64,000 nt of DNA from Tubiluchus corallicola. Lineage: Eukaryota; Priapulida; Priapulimorpha; Priapulimorphida; Tubiluchidae. This document shows positions 11,183 to 34,800 of the stretch, in pieces (position 1 is the first letter of the stretch; each line of letters opens with the position of its first letter). A program made the position numbers and the translations under genes. The notes under the pieces are model-generated. The model ran no database searches, was not told where the DNA came from, and saw only the letters and a program-made list of their open reading frames with translations. The stretch is taken from contig JAQGDQ010000130.1 in the NCBI GenBank assembly GCA_030141605.1, positions 1 through 64,000 of the forward strand, in the 5' to 3' direction.

Positions 11183-14100
11183 AAAAATTTTTCTAAAAGA
11201 AAGTTGTGGCCCCATCAGACCCTGGCTTAAAAACCAATTGTTATAGTTCTTACTAATTAAAAATAAGTGGGTTGTTTAAAACAAGTTTGAAAAAGTTTGT
11301 GAATTTAGTTAGGAGATATTAAAAATGTTAGCACCATGGCACACTCTGTACAGTTTTCATATGCCTTATTAATGTGCTTCCTGATATATTTTCAAGTATT
11401 ACTTCATTTAGTTGAAAATAAATGTGGACGTCTTTATGGACAATGTGTTAGTTCACAGGCTATTTCTTTGTTACGATTACCCTTCGGGGCAACGCTCTAG
11501 GCAAATTTCGTTAGTCTGGGCAAGTTACAATAAACCAATAAAACATTGTCAAATCGTGTTTTATAAAAACTTTATTCTAGTTAAATTCATTCTCATAATG
11601 TGCTGAATAACAAGGAAAAGAAATTGATTTAAAAATAATTAACTGTTATATTGTGACATATTAGATACTTATAGAACTGTACTTAGATTTACCACATATT
11701 ATAGCAAATGATGCATCAATATTATAATATTATTAAAATCATGATCGGTACATTAGAAAAGCTAAATTTATTTCAAAATCTAGCAGATGACGACACTGAA
11801 CTTACAGGCAGTATTATTATGGTATAACATGTGCAATTCCTGCCAGCTAGTGATAAAAAACAACAATGTAGCTATCGCTCAAGTAAGTTTAAAATGTGTA
11901 TCATTAATTATAGTTTGCAAGAGACACAGACTGATCTTTAAAACAAAAATATCATTGTTGTACATTGTGCTGACTGTGCAAACCCCATTTGCATGCAATT
12001 TGTAAATGCTAAAGACATTATGACATCCGCATTACAAAGTGATTAAACTATTAACAGCGCATCAAATACTCATGTATTGGAACTCATGTCCTAGGGCAAT
12101 GGAATCAGATGAAGAATTCTTGGCTTTCGTAGTGCATCTATAAACAAATGATAACTACAGAATAGGACTATAAACTAATTTGGCTGGCTTTTACATTAGG
12201 TTAATAAAAATTCGTGCACACAAATGATGCCTACATGATTGTTTGAAAAAGCACAGAATGACTACATAACGCCAACAAGATAAAATCATAAAGCAAACAA
12301 GAAAAGTTACGATAATCTTAAAATATTCTGAACATCGGTAAATTTTTACTGTAATTAAACAAAAACAGGACCTAATTTTAAATAACAGTTCGAAATGGCA
12401 TACGGTTTTAAAAGGAAATATTGTTTTTTAAGAATGATGTAATAATTAATTCAAAATGAATTAATAATGACTCAAAAATAATTGCTAGGCAAGGAATCAT
12501 GTTAGTCCAGTAAACCGAGCTTTTAAACAAGAAATTCTGCTGTGTTTTGTTTATTATTGTTACACAGCATTGCTGTATTTTAATTTTCCCCGTTATCAAC
12601 AAGTACGAGATGCTCACACCTGGAAAGTTCCTGTCAATGGAAACTTTTTACCCCGTATTTGCGGGAGAATTAATTTTCTATGTTATCCTTTAATCATCAG
12701 AAACACTTTGGTAATAATTACAAGTAATAAAATGTGTATTTTGTTGCAGTGGTGGTCAAACGAATTACAGTCTGAAAATTGTCTTGTTTGCGTTTAAGCA
12801 AAATTCAACTTGAGTGAAAGAATTGTTTTGGTTCTGAAATAACACGACATAAGTACCTTTTCTGAGACACAGAAGACTGATACCGTATTGCAATTATATC
12901 TTCTATATCCTTAACTCATCGAAGTAGCTAATTAAGCTGTAGAGCCTGTTCAAAGAAGTGGTATCATGCTCAAGAAAACTAAATATGGCATAACAACTTT
13001 AGAGGAAGATCTAACAGAGACTTGATAATAATTTATAAACATTCTTAGATCATCTGATGATATACCAGTCAAATGTGTCCATTAAATATGCATATATAAT
13101 AGTACATACATAAATAATCACTAACCTAGTACACAAATTGTTAGGCCTACATTCATGCAAAGATTTAAAAAATCAACAATTTCATAGGGGTGCAAAGAAT
13201 CCAGGTTTACCAAATCAGGGACCTTAAAGACCGGAACCAGATCCCGTGTATAGGTAAAGCAATATTGTGCTTCACACAAAAATATTGTTCTATGTAACTT
13301 ACAAGATCTATGTCGATGCATGACATAAGCAACAAGAGCACTTGCTGCTACTACATTCCTTCTCATGTTGATAATCTGGATCTTATACTTAGTTTATTCA
13401 CTTTTTTAATTTAATTTATGTCTGAAATTTGAGCAGAACTTTGGCGAAAGTGCTCAGAATAATAATATTAAAAATGGAGTAAAGTACAGTAGAGTTCGCT
13501 TAAATCCACAGATAATAAATCCAGCTGCTCATTGTGGCCACCATGGCTGGAACAGAACTGCATAAAGCTTTAATCGAGTAAAATGCGCCGTATATTAAAT
13601 ACAAACTTCGCTTTATAAACCCATCTTACATGCTTTGAAGACAATAAAATTGCGACGTAGGAACCGCAGACTTGTCCTGCATTTTAACTTGAGCTAGAGC
13701 AGAGTCTTTGTTTTAAGTAAGTTTTACATCTTTGCATCTTTTCCACTTAATTCTTTGCCTTTAGCATTCTAATGCAGAAGCGTCAGTGCAGCACAAGATG
13801 AGAGGTTTAATTAGGTTAAACTAACACGCTGATTCTTGCTGACAAACTGTTGTGCGCGAGAATGTTGATGACTCAAATAAATATGAATGCTGAATCAATA
13901 TAGCATATCGCATTTCTTAAGTTTGCAAGCAGTTTATCACAATGTAAAGGCTAATGCATCATAGAGAAACAATACATACATCACCGTTAATAAATTACCG
14001 CAACTTAAAAACTTTTCGCAAAAGCAGTTTAACGAGTGTCAAGAGTATTGGCTTCATAAATAAACAATACATACTGTAATAACATTGAACGCGTTACTTA

Positions 14101-14756
14101 ATATGTCTCTTCGGTTTGTAAATCCAACTGCTTAATAAATTCATTTAACTTCCTACCTAGGTAGATTTAGTAAGCAGATTATACTTTATATGCTAATATA
14201 TAACCACCCAATTTTATCGATACTTTTTACCGGATATGAATGGCTGGATCGCATCTGCACCCCTATAATTTGATGTATAAATAGCAACAGCACACTACCT
14301 AAAGGTTAAAAAAATAGCATTACTTTGTGCAATTGTTAATGAACAATTCATCCTTCATGTGCAGCTTCCAACATAGAAGTAAAAATAACTATAAGTAATA
14401 GATCAAATAGACTGTATGTGCAGTATATAGTAGTGTGTTTCGTTAATTTTTATATAATGCTATATCTTTTATTTGGTACATTTTAAATGCTATTTTATAT
14501 GGAAGAAATTCTGAAATAAAGGCTTAAATTCGAATTTAAATTCATTCACAGAGAGAAAGTAACTATTAGTGTTTCTGTGATTAGTAAAACAATGCTTACT
14601 TTCATCTCTTACAACTTTCAAACTTAACATTCACTTTCACAGATGCAGTGGTTTCTCACGGCTACCAGCATAAACTGCTGGCTAGAGCAAAAGATTTTGG
14701 CCAAACCGAGTACAAAGAGAATTGAGAAATATGGTTAGTTCCTTTTGGGTACATTG
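11183..14756. other. Intergenic, no gene recognised
   Basis: About 3.6 kb of AT-rich sequence between the convergent DUF229 and Rap1 genes. Short frames of 60-80 codons at 11412, 11787, 12408 (-), 12570 and 13121 (-) lack domains and codon-like composition. Confidence 0.5.
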
Positions 14757-14762
14757 TTTATT
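14757..14762 (-). terminator. Candidate poly(A) signal of Rap1
   Basis: AATAAA on the minus strand, about 185 bp past the Rap1 stop codon. Such hexamers are common in AT-rich DNA, so this is only the nearest plausible one. Confidence 0.35.
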
Positions 14763-14945
14763 TAACTGGATATCGGGTAGACTTGCACGATTTCTGAACC
14801 TTCAACGGTAGTGAGCATTTCACCAGAAACTGAGTGAAGTGTCATAAATAGAACTACGTGAAAGTTAAAGTTTTTATGAGAGGCCCAGTGAAAAGAGTAA
14901 AGAACGGTAAAATTAACACTAATCAGGACACAATCAGACCCAGTC

Positions 14946-21912
<6,967 letters not shown>

Positions 21913-21932
21913 TGTAACAGCACCTTTGTAAT
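21913..21932 (-). other. Rap1: Rap1 5' UTR segment with a splice acceptor
   Basis: Twenty bases before the ATG, the minus strand has a pyrimidine-rich stretch ending CTTAG (AG at 21934-21933). The coding exon therefore probably starts at 21932, and a noncoding first exon lies upstream at a higher coordinate not located here. Confidence 0.5.
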
Positions 21933-22159
21933 CTAAGAAATGGTAAAGAGAACATCATTGCATGGTCCACAAAATACTCACAGTCGTACCAAACTGGTAG
22001 CCAAAATGGGAAGAATTTGAGAATTTATTTGTCTTGTTCATGAGCTTATCATATTTACAATTTCCAAGCTTTAGTGTTGAAATGTTGGTAATATGAACAT
22101 TACAAGCACAGCAGTATTTGAAAACAAAACAAAACAACTAATCTAAACCTAGTCAAGCT

Positions 22160-22763
22160 GGCCACAAAAATTTTTTTTTGTATTATCTCATGAGCTCAAA
22201 AGATGTCAGTAAGGAGGAGAATAAAATTTTTTTAAAGTTTTGAATATTTAAAAGCTGAATCGCGGATTACTTAATATCAGTTGAAAACAAATTTTATTTA
22301 TTTCCTACTGGTTAACAGTAACGTTTTAATTTTTTTTCAAACTGATATTTTTCATGCCTTGTTAGTTAGTTTTTTGTTTTGCATTACTAAATTACAGCAT
22401 AATTATCTATTATCTCATAGTCTCTTTCGCATATAATCTACAACACTACTCAGCCATTAATACACTGATTTAGCAGAAAATACGATACTTTTAAGCTTCC
22501 ACTACAATAATCGGCATTATACAAAATGGCAACCCTGGCTGATAGTTAACTGTAGAAAAACAAGGCAGCATCCTCGCTAAAACTACGATGTTATAATAAT
22601 TACTGCATTTTGTTTTAAATTAAAAACACACATTCATTATATGACTGCATTAGGTAAGCATATATGAACATACAAAAAATGATAAAATCCCCCCCCCCCC
22701 GAGTATGCAACAAAAAAATATAACCCAGGTGATTAGACAGAAACAGAAGTATTTTTATTGTCA
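22160..22763 (+). repeat. Dispersed repeat R, copy 3
   Basis: Starts GGCCACAAAAATTTT and CTCATGAGCT and ends AACAGAAGTATTTTTATTG as in copy 1. It keeps a diverged left arm and centre of the palindrome but not the right arm. A 12-base C run (22689-22700) lies near its end. It is upstream of Rap1 exon 1, probably in the 5' UTR intron. Confidence 0.8.
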
Positions 22764-25281
22764 CCCTCATTCTATTAAGTATTTCTTTTATTTCTTTGCA
22801 ATCTCTCAGTATTAATTCATCTACTATTTCCAAATGCAAGGGAATAAAACACCTTTCCAAAAGCAAGAATGTGGACTTTTGATTTTTCAAGACAACTATT
22901 CGCTCCATCTAAACTGGTTCAAGGAGCTACTCACTTGCAGTGTAAGATGTGACACCTCTAAGAAGCCTAAAAATTAATGTCTTCTCTTCTATAATAGTTC
23001 TCTATGATTTATTTTATACATAAATGCAACATAGATGATTTAATGGCAATACAAAGGTAAGCACGTGGTAATGTTACAAAATTTTATTAACTCTGTCTGT
23101 ACCATATACTAAGTAACCAAGTTAGCTGGGTTTGCTGTACTTGACTTTCCTTATTGAACAAAACATCAATTTTAATAAAATGTCTGTTCTCTACTATTTA
23201 GCAGTTGGGTAATATGTGTACTGTGAATAATCTTGCCATACAGATATTTGGCCTGAAACACACCACACTGCATCACCATAATACATACTGATTTACAGTC
23301 CCTTTTTTAGTTTTACGAATATACGTTGTTACACACATTAAAATATAGACTATTTTTCAAGTTACCACACTGTTACATTGGTGGAAAAATGACGACGATA
23401 TTCCCTTTCATATGAATACTAACTTATTTGCAATTTATTGATCCGAACAAATGATATACATGACTGTATGCATAAATTATATCTGAATGTTTACTACCAT
23501 GCACACAGAAAATACTGTTGCTGTCGGTGATTAAAAGGCATATGCAAATCAGTAAAATGGAACAAAACGTCAGTTTTATTTCATAAAAAATTAACTCTAT
23601 CCTCAAAAAGCAACTACCTAAAAATTTTATATATTGGAAATACATTACTGATCATAATAGAAAATGTAGTTGATTTAATAAATACAAACATGTAGTAATT
23701 GGTTAAAATGATTGAGTTCATTCACAAAAATATTAAATTATTAATTATGAATTAAATATTTTAGTTTAGACCCCAAAATAAAAATTTACTGAATTTTAGG
23801 TGTTAAAAGTGCAATCAACGCACTGGTGTTTCGGACCAAGAGAATTTCTTGTTACAGTACAACCACAGCTCAAGCTTTAGTTTAAATTACAACCATTACG
23901 ACATTAGTGAACTCGACTGTCTTACCAAACTTAGTTACCCATATCATTACTTACTACCCTTTCCTGCACCATTAACACAATGTTTTTAGTCATGATTTGA
24001 ATTAAATAATCATCATTTCCTTTACATGTTTTGTTAGAATTATATGACAATAACGTGTTTATACTCTATTAGTAATTACATTTTTAGGGAGGAGATAAAT
24101 AAAGCACGTTACGTCTTACTGTAACATACCGTAAACACATTAAATTAACAAAAACCAAAAAACTTACGAAGCGGCCTACTCACTGAATATTCTCTAAGTT
24201 TAATATTACTTGTATACTTAACAAAATCTTAATAAATAAAAGTAATTTCCACCAATCCTGTTTTACAATTTTTACAACCCAAAAACCACGCAAAACACGC
24301 AAGCATCATTTGCTCAAAGTGAATTTCTCATTTTCTTTATTCAATCCGGTTTTGTTAACTACTCGAGTCACAACAGTTCAGCATCGTTGCTTGAGACTAG
24401 TTGCTTGTGTACTGCTGCCTAACCATGTTTGCACTTTACTTATATATACGCTGAATTTCGGCAACAAAATTAAAATAATGTCGAGGATTACTTATAATGT
24501 TGAATTTTGTGCAGCTTGCAATCCAGTCTCTACTCTCCTGCGTTCATCGTCAGTTGAACTGGCCAGTTGGCTTTCCTATTGTAATGGTTGTGTAAAACTA
24601 AGCCTTGATGAAGGTGTAGTTTACTGAGAGTGATGACTCATATCCATTTAGATAAAGAGATCCTAGGATATTCTGCTTGGCGAGCTAATCTGAATCTACT
24701 AACCTCGATCAAAATCGAATTTTTGGTGAAGAGAAGAACGATGGTGGTATCTAAAGTTACATACTTCCCTCTTGCAGTTCCTGTTCCTAAAAGGCAAAAC
24801 ATAATATTGCTGAAAGGTAAACTTCATAAAAAATTAAAAAATGCTTAAACTTGAACACCGTGAAAAGCTTTTTCAAGAAGCAAGTTCTGCAAACATCAGA
24901 ATAAGCAGGAATTTTATTCCAGCATATAGCGAAAATAACAGTGAAAGCGAGTGTTATATTATTATATTTTTCAAAAAACTCTGGCCTCGTGAGTAAGAAA
25001 ATGCTGGACGTGGCACTGTGACCATTTTAGATCATACTTTTTCGTGTGTTACTTACAACTCATAAAGTCAGTTGATTAGCATGCGAAATGCTAGGGTGGA
25101 GACTATACTGTCCAGCTGAATTAATTTTCAGCAGGAATAATTATGAAGCATCCGTAGACATTCATGAATCGTAAAAGTACAAGAAAAATTACTGAAAGCT
25201 TGCTTAGAGAATCTTTGTGTAATTCAAACAGAATCCACGCCCATATACATTAAGTGACTACTGATACCCGTATCTCCCCTC
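22764..25281. other. Upstream flank of Rap1, no gene recognised
   Basis: About 2.5 kb of AT-rich DNA that should contain the Rap1 promoter and a noncoding first exon, neither of which could be placed. Frames at 22615 (-), 23424 (-), 24310 and 24630 have no recognisable domain; the one at 24310 begins with TTG rather than ATG. Confidence 0.4.
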
Positions 25282-25365
25282 CCTCAGTAGGTGTGAGCAT
25301 CGAACGTTCGAGTTCGAACGTTCGAATTCTCTTCGAACCTAAAGTTATGGATTCGAATAATTCAG
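25282..25365. mobile_element. TTCGAA-rich block, left part of a possible split hAT-like element
   Basis: Contains CAGTAGGTGTGAGCATCGAA, like a hAT-type terminus, then repeated GAACGTTCGA and ATTCGAA words. The octamer CTCCCCTC at 25274-25281 immediately precedes it and recurs at 30103-30110 beyond the matching right-hand block, as a target-site duplication would. Confidence 0.4.
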
Positions 25366-25452
25366 CATTTTAGCCACATGGATTCTTTACCACTAAAGTT
25401 TTTGCAATAATATCCAATTAGCGCAATTGGGCTGTAGTCTGTGCAAAATTTT

Positions 25453-28400
25453 TCAAATCAAATCAATTTATTTTTTCACTCCAGCAATACATATACAATA
25501 CATCAACATGCAATATTATTGAAAAAAAGAAACAGTATAGGTAAAAAAAGTTGATGAAGTCAAATTAATCAAATAAAAGAGTTGCTGTATGACACCTTGA
25601 AAGCTTGGCTTGTTGAGGTGGCAAAAATGAGTAAATGAAAGAATAATTAGGGTTAGTAAAGATGATGGAATGGAAAAAATAGTAAGATTAGGGATAGGAA
25701 GAAGGAAAAGGGGAGAGTGTATGTGTGTGTTTAATTTACGTAGAGCTATATTAAAATAGTATTATAATTGATTGGAGACCATATATTGCGACTGCATGAA
25801 ACACAAAAGCATTAAAATTGCATTATAAGTATGAATCAAGAATTGTTCTTTTCAAGTACTTTTTGAAACTATATATAGTTTTGTGTATTTTTACTTGGGT
25901 ACTTGTTTTATTCCAATTGTTGGGGGCAGTGAATTTAATAAAGTGCCTGGCACTAATAGTACGACAGTAAGGGACATGATATTCATTGAACCTTGTAAAG
26001 TAATGTTTAAGATTTGCTGTAATTGGATTTATAAAGGAAGTGGGAAACAAGTAGTAATATGTCTTGTACATATAAATAGACAAGTGATATATAACCAAGT
26101 ATTCGAGAATTATTATACCACATTCATTAAATAAGGACATACCAACAGTTGTACGTTTAGATAAATTGTTTAATATCCTTATAAACTTCTTTGATGCCTA
26201 GATAAACTTATTAAGTTGGATGGATAAGATGTTCCCCCTATAATGCAGCAATAAGTTAGGTATGGTAATACCAATGAATTATAAAGTGTTATAAGATGAG
26301 ATTTGTATAATTTATTTTTAATAAAATTAATTATTCCCAGATTCTTAGCAATTTTTAAACTGGTAGAATTGATATATGGTTTCCATTCAAGATTTTCATT
26401 AATTACAACGCCTAAGAATTTTATATTTGGAACTCTTTCCATTGCCTGTCCTTTAATGAATAAGTTAATGTCATTTGGGAGCCTTTTATTTTTAGAGAGA
26501 AATACAATGCATTTTGTTTTAAACTTTTAGTTGGATTCAATGACAATTTGTTTGCTTTAAACCAATCAGCTATTAATGGGAGTTTATTTTTTTCAGGCAC
26601 AGAATAAGATTGTACATAAAAAAATAATGTGGTGTCATCTGCAAATTGAAATAGGTTATTGTTGGTTAAGACATTGGACAGGTCATTGATATATATTAAA
26701 AATAATAGAGGGCCAAGAATGGAGCCTTGTGGTACGCCACACTTCATGGATTGAGGGCTAGATAGACAATTATAGCATCTAACTATTTGGCTTCTTACAG
26801 AAAGATAATTATTGAACCATTCATTTGGAATTCCTCGTATACCATAGTGGGAAAGTTTTTCAATTAGCACATCATGGTCAATGGTGTCGAAGGCTTTAGA
26901 GAAGTCACAGAAAATGCCAACAGAGATTGAATTGTTTTCGACAGTATTAACAATTTGTTCACAGATTTTAATTAATGCTAGCTCAGCGAATAGGCCTGAT
27001 TTGAATCCAAATTGACTGTTGTTAAGTATGTTATTTTTGATTAAATATTTGTATAATTGATTGTGCACACATCTTGCAGGTATCTTAGAAAAAAAGGGTA
27101 GCTGGGACATTGGTCTGTAGTTATTTAAGTTCGTGTTGTCGCCAGTCTTATACTAAAAGAGTGGTACTAAAAGAGCTTGTTTCATCTTGATGGGAACAAT
27201 GCTACTACTAAGAGATTTATTTAAAATATGAGTTACAGGTATTGATATTTGAGGAAATATATCTGCGATTATTGTAGGCATGTAGTTGTCAATCCCGGGA
27301 CTCTTGCATATTGCATATATTAAGAACTTTAGGAGTAACTGGATTAAAAAAGAACGAATTGGGGTAGTTACCTTTTAAGTGTTCTCTAAAATGATGATTT
27401 GACATATTAATATTCTCAGCAAGTGATGGTCCAACATTGGCAAAATACTCATTGAATTGATCAGCAGTTAATTTGTTATTTGTTTCGATTTTATTGTTGA
27501 TATTTAATTCAATTTGATTTTGCATTTTGCCTTTATTCATTATTTCCTTCATAGTTGTCCATGTCGTTTTTATATTGTTTTTATACATTTCTAATCTATG
27601 CTTATAATAGTTATCTCTAGACGTTTTAACAAGATTGTTTAATTTGCTACGATATCCTTTGTATTGATTTAAGAATGTAGGATCGTTATTTTTTAGTGTT
27701 GCTCTATACATTTTATTTCTGTTTCTAATCGAATTTAATAATCCAACGGATATCCAGGGTTTTTTGTTATGGTTAGGATTGATTTGTGTGCGTTTCTCTC
27801 TTATGTGCGAGCTGTAAATGTTAAATTTATCATAAAAATTTCTGTGGGTAAATTAGGAGCTTGCTCTTACAGGACGTCGTCCCAATTAGTACTAGATAAC
27901 TTGTTTCTAAGGGCTGTTTTGATCAAATCGTTGTAAATAGTTTTATTGCGGAAAGTCTTTTGCATAGGAGATGGTAGGTTAAAAACAGTGATTGAAAAAT
28001 AGGATAGTTGTCAGTGATATCAGTAAGCAGTATACTGTGGTTTGTGATGGTACTGAATGACGTTGGTGAAAATGTTGTCGATAATTGTGGCTGAAAAGTT
28101 AGTCATTCTTGTAGGACGTGTTATTGTTGGGAACGTGGAATTGGTAAACATTGAATCTAGAAAGTATTTGGTATCATTGTGGATTTGATGATTAATCAAA
28201 TTAATATTATAATCGCCCGTGATGTATAAATGTTTTCCTTGGTTACTGACTTTGGATATTACTCCAGAGATTTTATATGTAAACTGTAAAGGAAATTCAT
28301 CTGGAGGACGTAAATTGAGCCGATAACAATGTTCTTGTCCTGATTGCATAATATCTCAACAAAAATGGCTTCAATATCATTGTCAGAACGATTTATATCA

Positions 28401-29270
28401 TTACGGACAATAAATGGTAAATCCTCTCTAACGAACAATGCAACACCACCACCACCTTTATGTATTGTCCTATTAATAAATGAAGACGTGTAACCAGGTA
28501 AGTTAATCGAGGAACCAGTGTTATCCATGAGCCAAGTTTCAGACAGGGCAATCATGGAAAAATTTGTGCTTAACATCTGTAGATAAGCCAGAAAATGATT
28601 AAAATTTGCATTTATACTTCTAATATTTAAATGTATGTTTGACAAAGGGTTGTTGTCTGGCATATTGTAACCGTTACGAAACATTGAATTGAATTGGTCG
28701 ATATCATAATATTTACTACAATTTGGAATGTTCATGCTATTAAAGAAATTTGTATCGGAGTTGATTTTGTCTAGGTATTCAGTACTATGATTGATTAGGT
28801 TGCTGTTATCGTCAAATAAATTTAATTTAAAGGCATCACAGTCGATTATATTAGCAATATTTATATACCTGGCGACCAGAAAAAAATCTTCATCATCGAG
28901 AATCTTATTAAAAGGAAATATGTCTGCTAAGCAGTTATGGCAGAACCAGGCATTACTATCATGAGATAAATTAGTAAAATTAGGAAAACATTTAGACGAG
29001 AACATTTAAGATGGATCCATGACTCACAACAGTCACAATATATTTCATACTGATTAGTTTTGACAGGTCTAAAGCAAGTAGAACAAGGAGAACGAACTGC
29101 GGTCATAACTGTGAAGAAAGTACAGGAAAAAAACAGTAACAACAAAAACAAACAAACAAACAGACAAGCAACAACAACAATTCACAGGATAACGTCAACA
29201 CAGTCAAGGTCACGGAGAAAAGGAGAGTACAAGGCTATAATGGTTAAGTCAGGAGAAAATGTAGAGTAGG
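25453..29270 (-). mobile_element. Near full-length CR1/jockey-type LINE, frameshifted
   Basis: Read on the minus strand from about 29270. A PHD-like zinc finger (CSTC, CDCC, WIH, KC, then WFCHNC in another frame) lies at 29110-28935. An apurinic endonuclease follows: LNIRSIN, ALSETWL, GGGGVALFVRED, then after a frameshift GDYNINL and SATIIDNIFTN, to 28020. A linker (27711-27289) leads to the reverse transcriptase: DFSKAFDTIDHDVL, GVPQGSILGPLLFLIYINDL and FADDTTLF (27110-26421). Then come KFLGVVI, LYNSLVLPYLTYC and the C-terminal block to 25823. The 3' UTR ends in a TTGATTTGATTTGA tail at about 25466-25453. At least five frame breaks or stops make it inactive, though the catalytic motifs remain readable. 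It sits between TTCGAA-rich blocks. Confidence 0.9.
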
Positions 29271-29969
29271 TATTGATCATGAAAAGGCAGGGTGTGTCAT
29301 ACGAAAATTTTTAAATCGAATTTAAATGCTGATGACTGTTTGTTAAAATGTGAATACAGAATTTTTGGTTGTAGATATGGCTAATTAACAAAACCTCAAA
29401 GATCAAATTTATGAATACTACAAGTGATTATTCATGTGCAGCAGTACATAGACTGAGAAAAGACAACAATTTTCGTACAGTGTACTACAGTAGGATACAA
29501 TCAGAATACATGCAAAAATACTACAGTTTATGCAGAAAACAGATTTCTATATCGTTATTACCAGGTTACTATAGCAATATACAACATATAATTATATCGT
29601 TGTGCAACAAAGAGTGAAAGAAATTAGTAGAAATATCAGATGAAGACAGGGTTAATTTTATGAAGTCAATATTATTAATAACCAAATGCTAAAATAGGAA
29701 TGTATGTCTAAACAAGTATAGTATAAATGAATAATGCAGTAGTAGAGTATAGCTGTAATATGATGCACTAGAATATTTCGCGTAAAAGGTCAAGGAGATT
29801 ATTGTTACTACATTAACATAGGGGTTAACTAAAGTCTAGCTGCAAGCTAGAAGTTCTTTCATAGCAATGACTTGTGAACGTTCAAGTACGTTTAACAAAC
29901 TAATAGTGGTTTTACTGCAGAAGATAATCATATTGTATGCGTGATCTTTGTAAAACCACTCTTTACTAA
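29271..29969. other. No gene recognised
   Basis: AT-rich sequence between the LINE 5' end and the right-hand TTCGAA-rich block; it may include the LINE 5' UTR and the interior of the host element. Confidence 0.4.
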
Positions 29970-30102
29970 TGGTTCGAAAAACTCAAAACTCAATCGAATT
30001 CGAATTCGATTCGAGTTCGAAATATGGAAATTCGGTTTGATTCAAATTCGAAAGGCACAAATTCGATTCTATTCGAATTCGCTTTTTGGTAGAGAATCAC
30101 TC
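29970..30102. mobile_element. TTCGAA-rich block, right part of a possible split hAT-like element
   Basis: Dense ATTCGAATTCGAATTCG-type words, paralleling the block at 25.3 kb. It is followed by CTCCCCTC at 30103-30110. The terminal inverted repeat match with the left end is weak. Confidence 0.4.
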
Positions 30103-30110
30103 CTCCCCTC

Positions 30111-33406
<3,296 letters not shown>

Positions 33407-34090
33407 TTATTTTTCATTAGTGTCCACGTTCTTTGGAGAAGGTGCTTTAGCTGGATATATGATTGGTCCCCCATCTTGGACGGGATTGAGACTACCAGCA
33501 CTAGGTGGAGCTGGCAACTGCGGGTATGAAAAACCACTGGCTGCGGTTTCTGGCGGGAAAACCGCAGGAAGTGACGTTTGCTGCGACGTCAAACTGACGA
33601 CCATTCGTTTCAATTCGTCAATGGCGTTTGCCTGCATGATGATGTAATTCTTGGCCAGCAAGAGCGTGGCAATCTTCGAAAGTTTTCTGACGGAGGGACT
33701 GTGGGCGTATGGAATGACGGAGCGTAGTTCATCTAGGGCATCGTTCAAATCGTGCATGCGGCGGCGTTCTCGTGCGTTTATACCAAGCCGTACGTGTTTT
33801 TGCTTGCAATGTTGTTTCTTCATCGTTGTATCTTCGTGCCGCTCTTGTCCAACAGGGCCTTTTTCATCATTCTCTGATGAGCTATTACCTTCACCTCCGA
33901 TCATGTGCTTTTGGACATTCTCGCGCGACAGCTCTGGTCGCATTGTCACCTCAGCCGGGTACGTGGCATCGAGTGGTACCCCAGATTCGTATCTTTGGAG
34001 GTACTCTCGAAGGTGGTGACGAGGTTCGGCATATCTGTCAAAGTATGCAGATACCCCCGCTCTGTTCAGATAGGCGTCCATTTGATTCAT
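33407..34090 (-). CDS. Class E bHLH transcription factor, BHLHE22/BHLHE23 (beta3) type
   Basis: A single-exon gene of 227 aa. The ATG at 34090-34088 is the first after an in-frame TAA (34117-34115); an ATG three codons later is an alternative. The bHLH domain spans about 101-163: basic region [20 protein letters not shown], loop [15 protein letters not shown], helix 2 [20 protein letters not shown]. This is almost diagnostic of the beta3/BHLHE22-23 subfamily, close to the Olig group; the Glu of NARER is the residue that reads the E-box CA. N-terminal and C-terminal regions (Ser/Glu-rich; Pro-rich [10 protein letters not shown]) are disordered. Family members are nuclear E-box binding factors, mostly repressors, in neural and sensory fate; the vertebrate genes are also single-exon. 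The stop codon lies within an AATAAA. A 30-kb gene-poor region lies upstream. Confidence 0.95.
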   Translation of the reverse strand: MNQMDAYLNRAGVSAYFDRYAEPRHHLREYLQRYESGVPLDATYPAEVTMRPELSRENVQKHMIGGEGNSSSENDEKGPVGQERHEDTTMKKQHCKQKHVRLGINARERRRMHDLNDALDELRSVIPYAHSPSVRKLSKIATLLLAKNYIIMQANAIDELKRMVVSLTSQQTSLPAVFPPETAASGFSYPQLPAPPSAGSLNPVQDGGPIIYPAKAPSPKNVDTNEK

Positions 34091-34800
34091 TTCTATCACT
34101 GGAAATCTACACAGTTATTTGGTTAAGTCACAGTTCTTTTCAAGCCACACGCTGAGAGATTCCTAGAACAAATGTTTATTGTTTTCTGTAAATTTCACGA
34201 CTTTCATTATCAACACTCTCAGTCATGCAAGGAGCAATCAAAAACTGCCATTGCCAACCGAAACGACACCTATTTCCAGTAACTGAGTGGCAGTTCCACA
34301 ATGTAGAATTTCTGTCATTTACCAAAAAATAAGCTTGTTTACAAGTTTCTTAAACAGATTAACTTGTTTCCGTTGCCCCGAAGAAGCTCTCCAAAATTAA
34401 TGAAACTTTCTTATCGCTGATCACGCAGTCTGTTTATTGTTATTTGATACACTAATATCATCAATATTCACTTTTCTTGGCGTCTTGGAGTACTTGCCGT
34501 TTTTTACACTTTACTTCAGTGTTTTCTAACCATGACGCTTCTCTGTGTAGCGACAGTTCTTCTGACACTCTCAGCCTAATTGAAGTTGAATCGAAGACGC
34601 TTGCAGCTCAGCTCTTACCAGAACAATACAAGGCGTTGAGTCGTGTAGAAACGAATATTACACAATCGATGCTTGGAGCTGTCCAACCAATCATAATGCA
34701 CCGGGCGAGTCTGCACCGGGATGGCGGCCGGGAATACGAAGTTCAGGGTGTGAAATAGTAAATAGGGTGGAAAAGGCTGTATTTGTATTAAAAATGTTAC
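34091..34800 (-). promoter_or_regulatory. Upstream region of the bHLH gene
   Basis: Immediately 5' of the bHLH gene on its strand, more mixed in composition than the flanks. It should contain the 5' UTR and promoter, but no TATA box or start site can be assigned with confidence. A + strand frame of 93 codons (34477-34758) has no recognised content. Confidence 0.35.

Noticed and set aside
24310-24848. Two frames of 105 and 72 codons upstream of Rap1
   Set aside because: The first starts with TTG rather than ATG; no domains, and the composition is like the flanking noncoding DNA.
34091-34099. Three extra N-terminal codons (GTG ATA GAA) for the bHLH protein
   Set aside because: GTG is not a normal animal start; the first ATG in frame is at 34090.
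33420-34155. Several + strand frames of 65-127 codons
   Set aside because: Shadows of the bHLH gene on the other strand, made by its coding composition.
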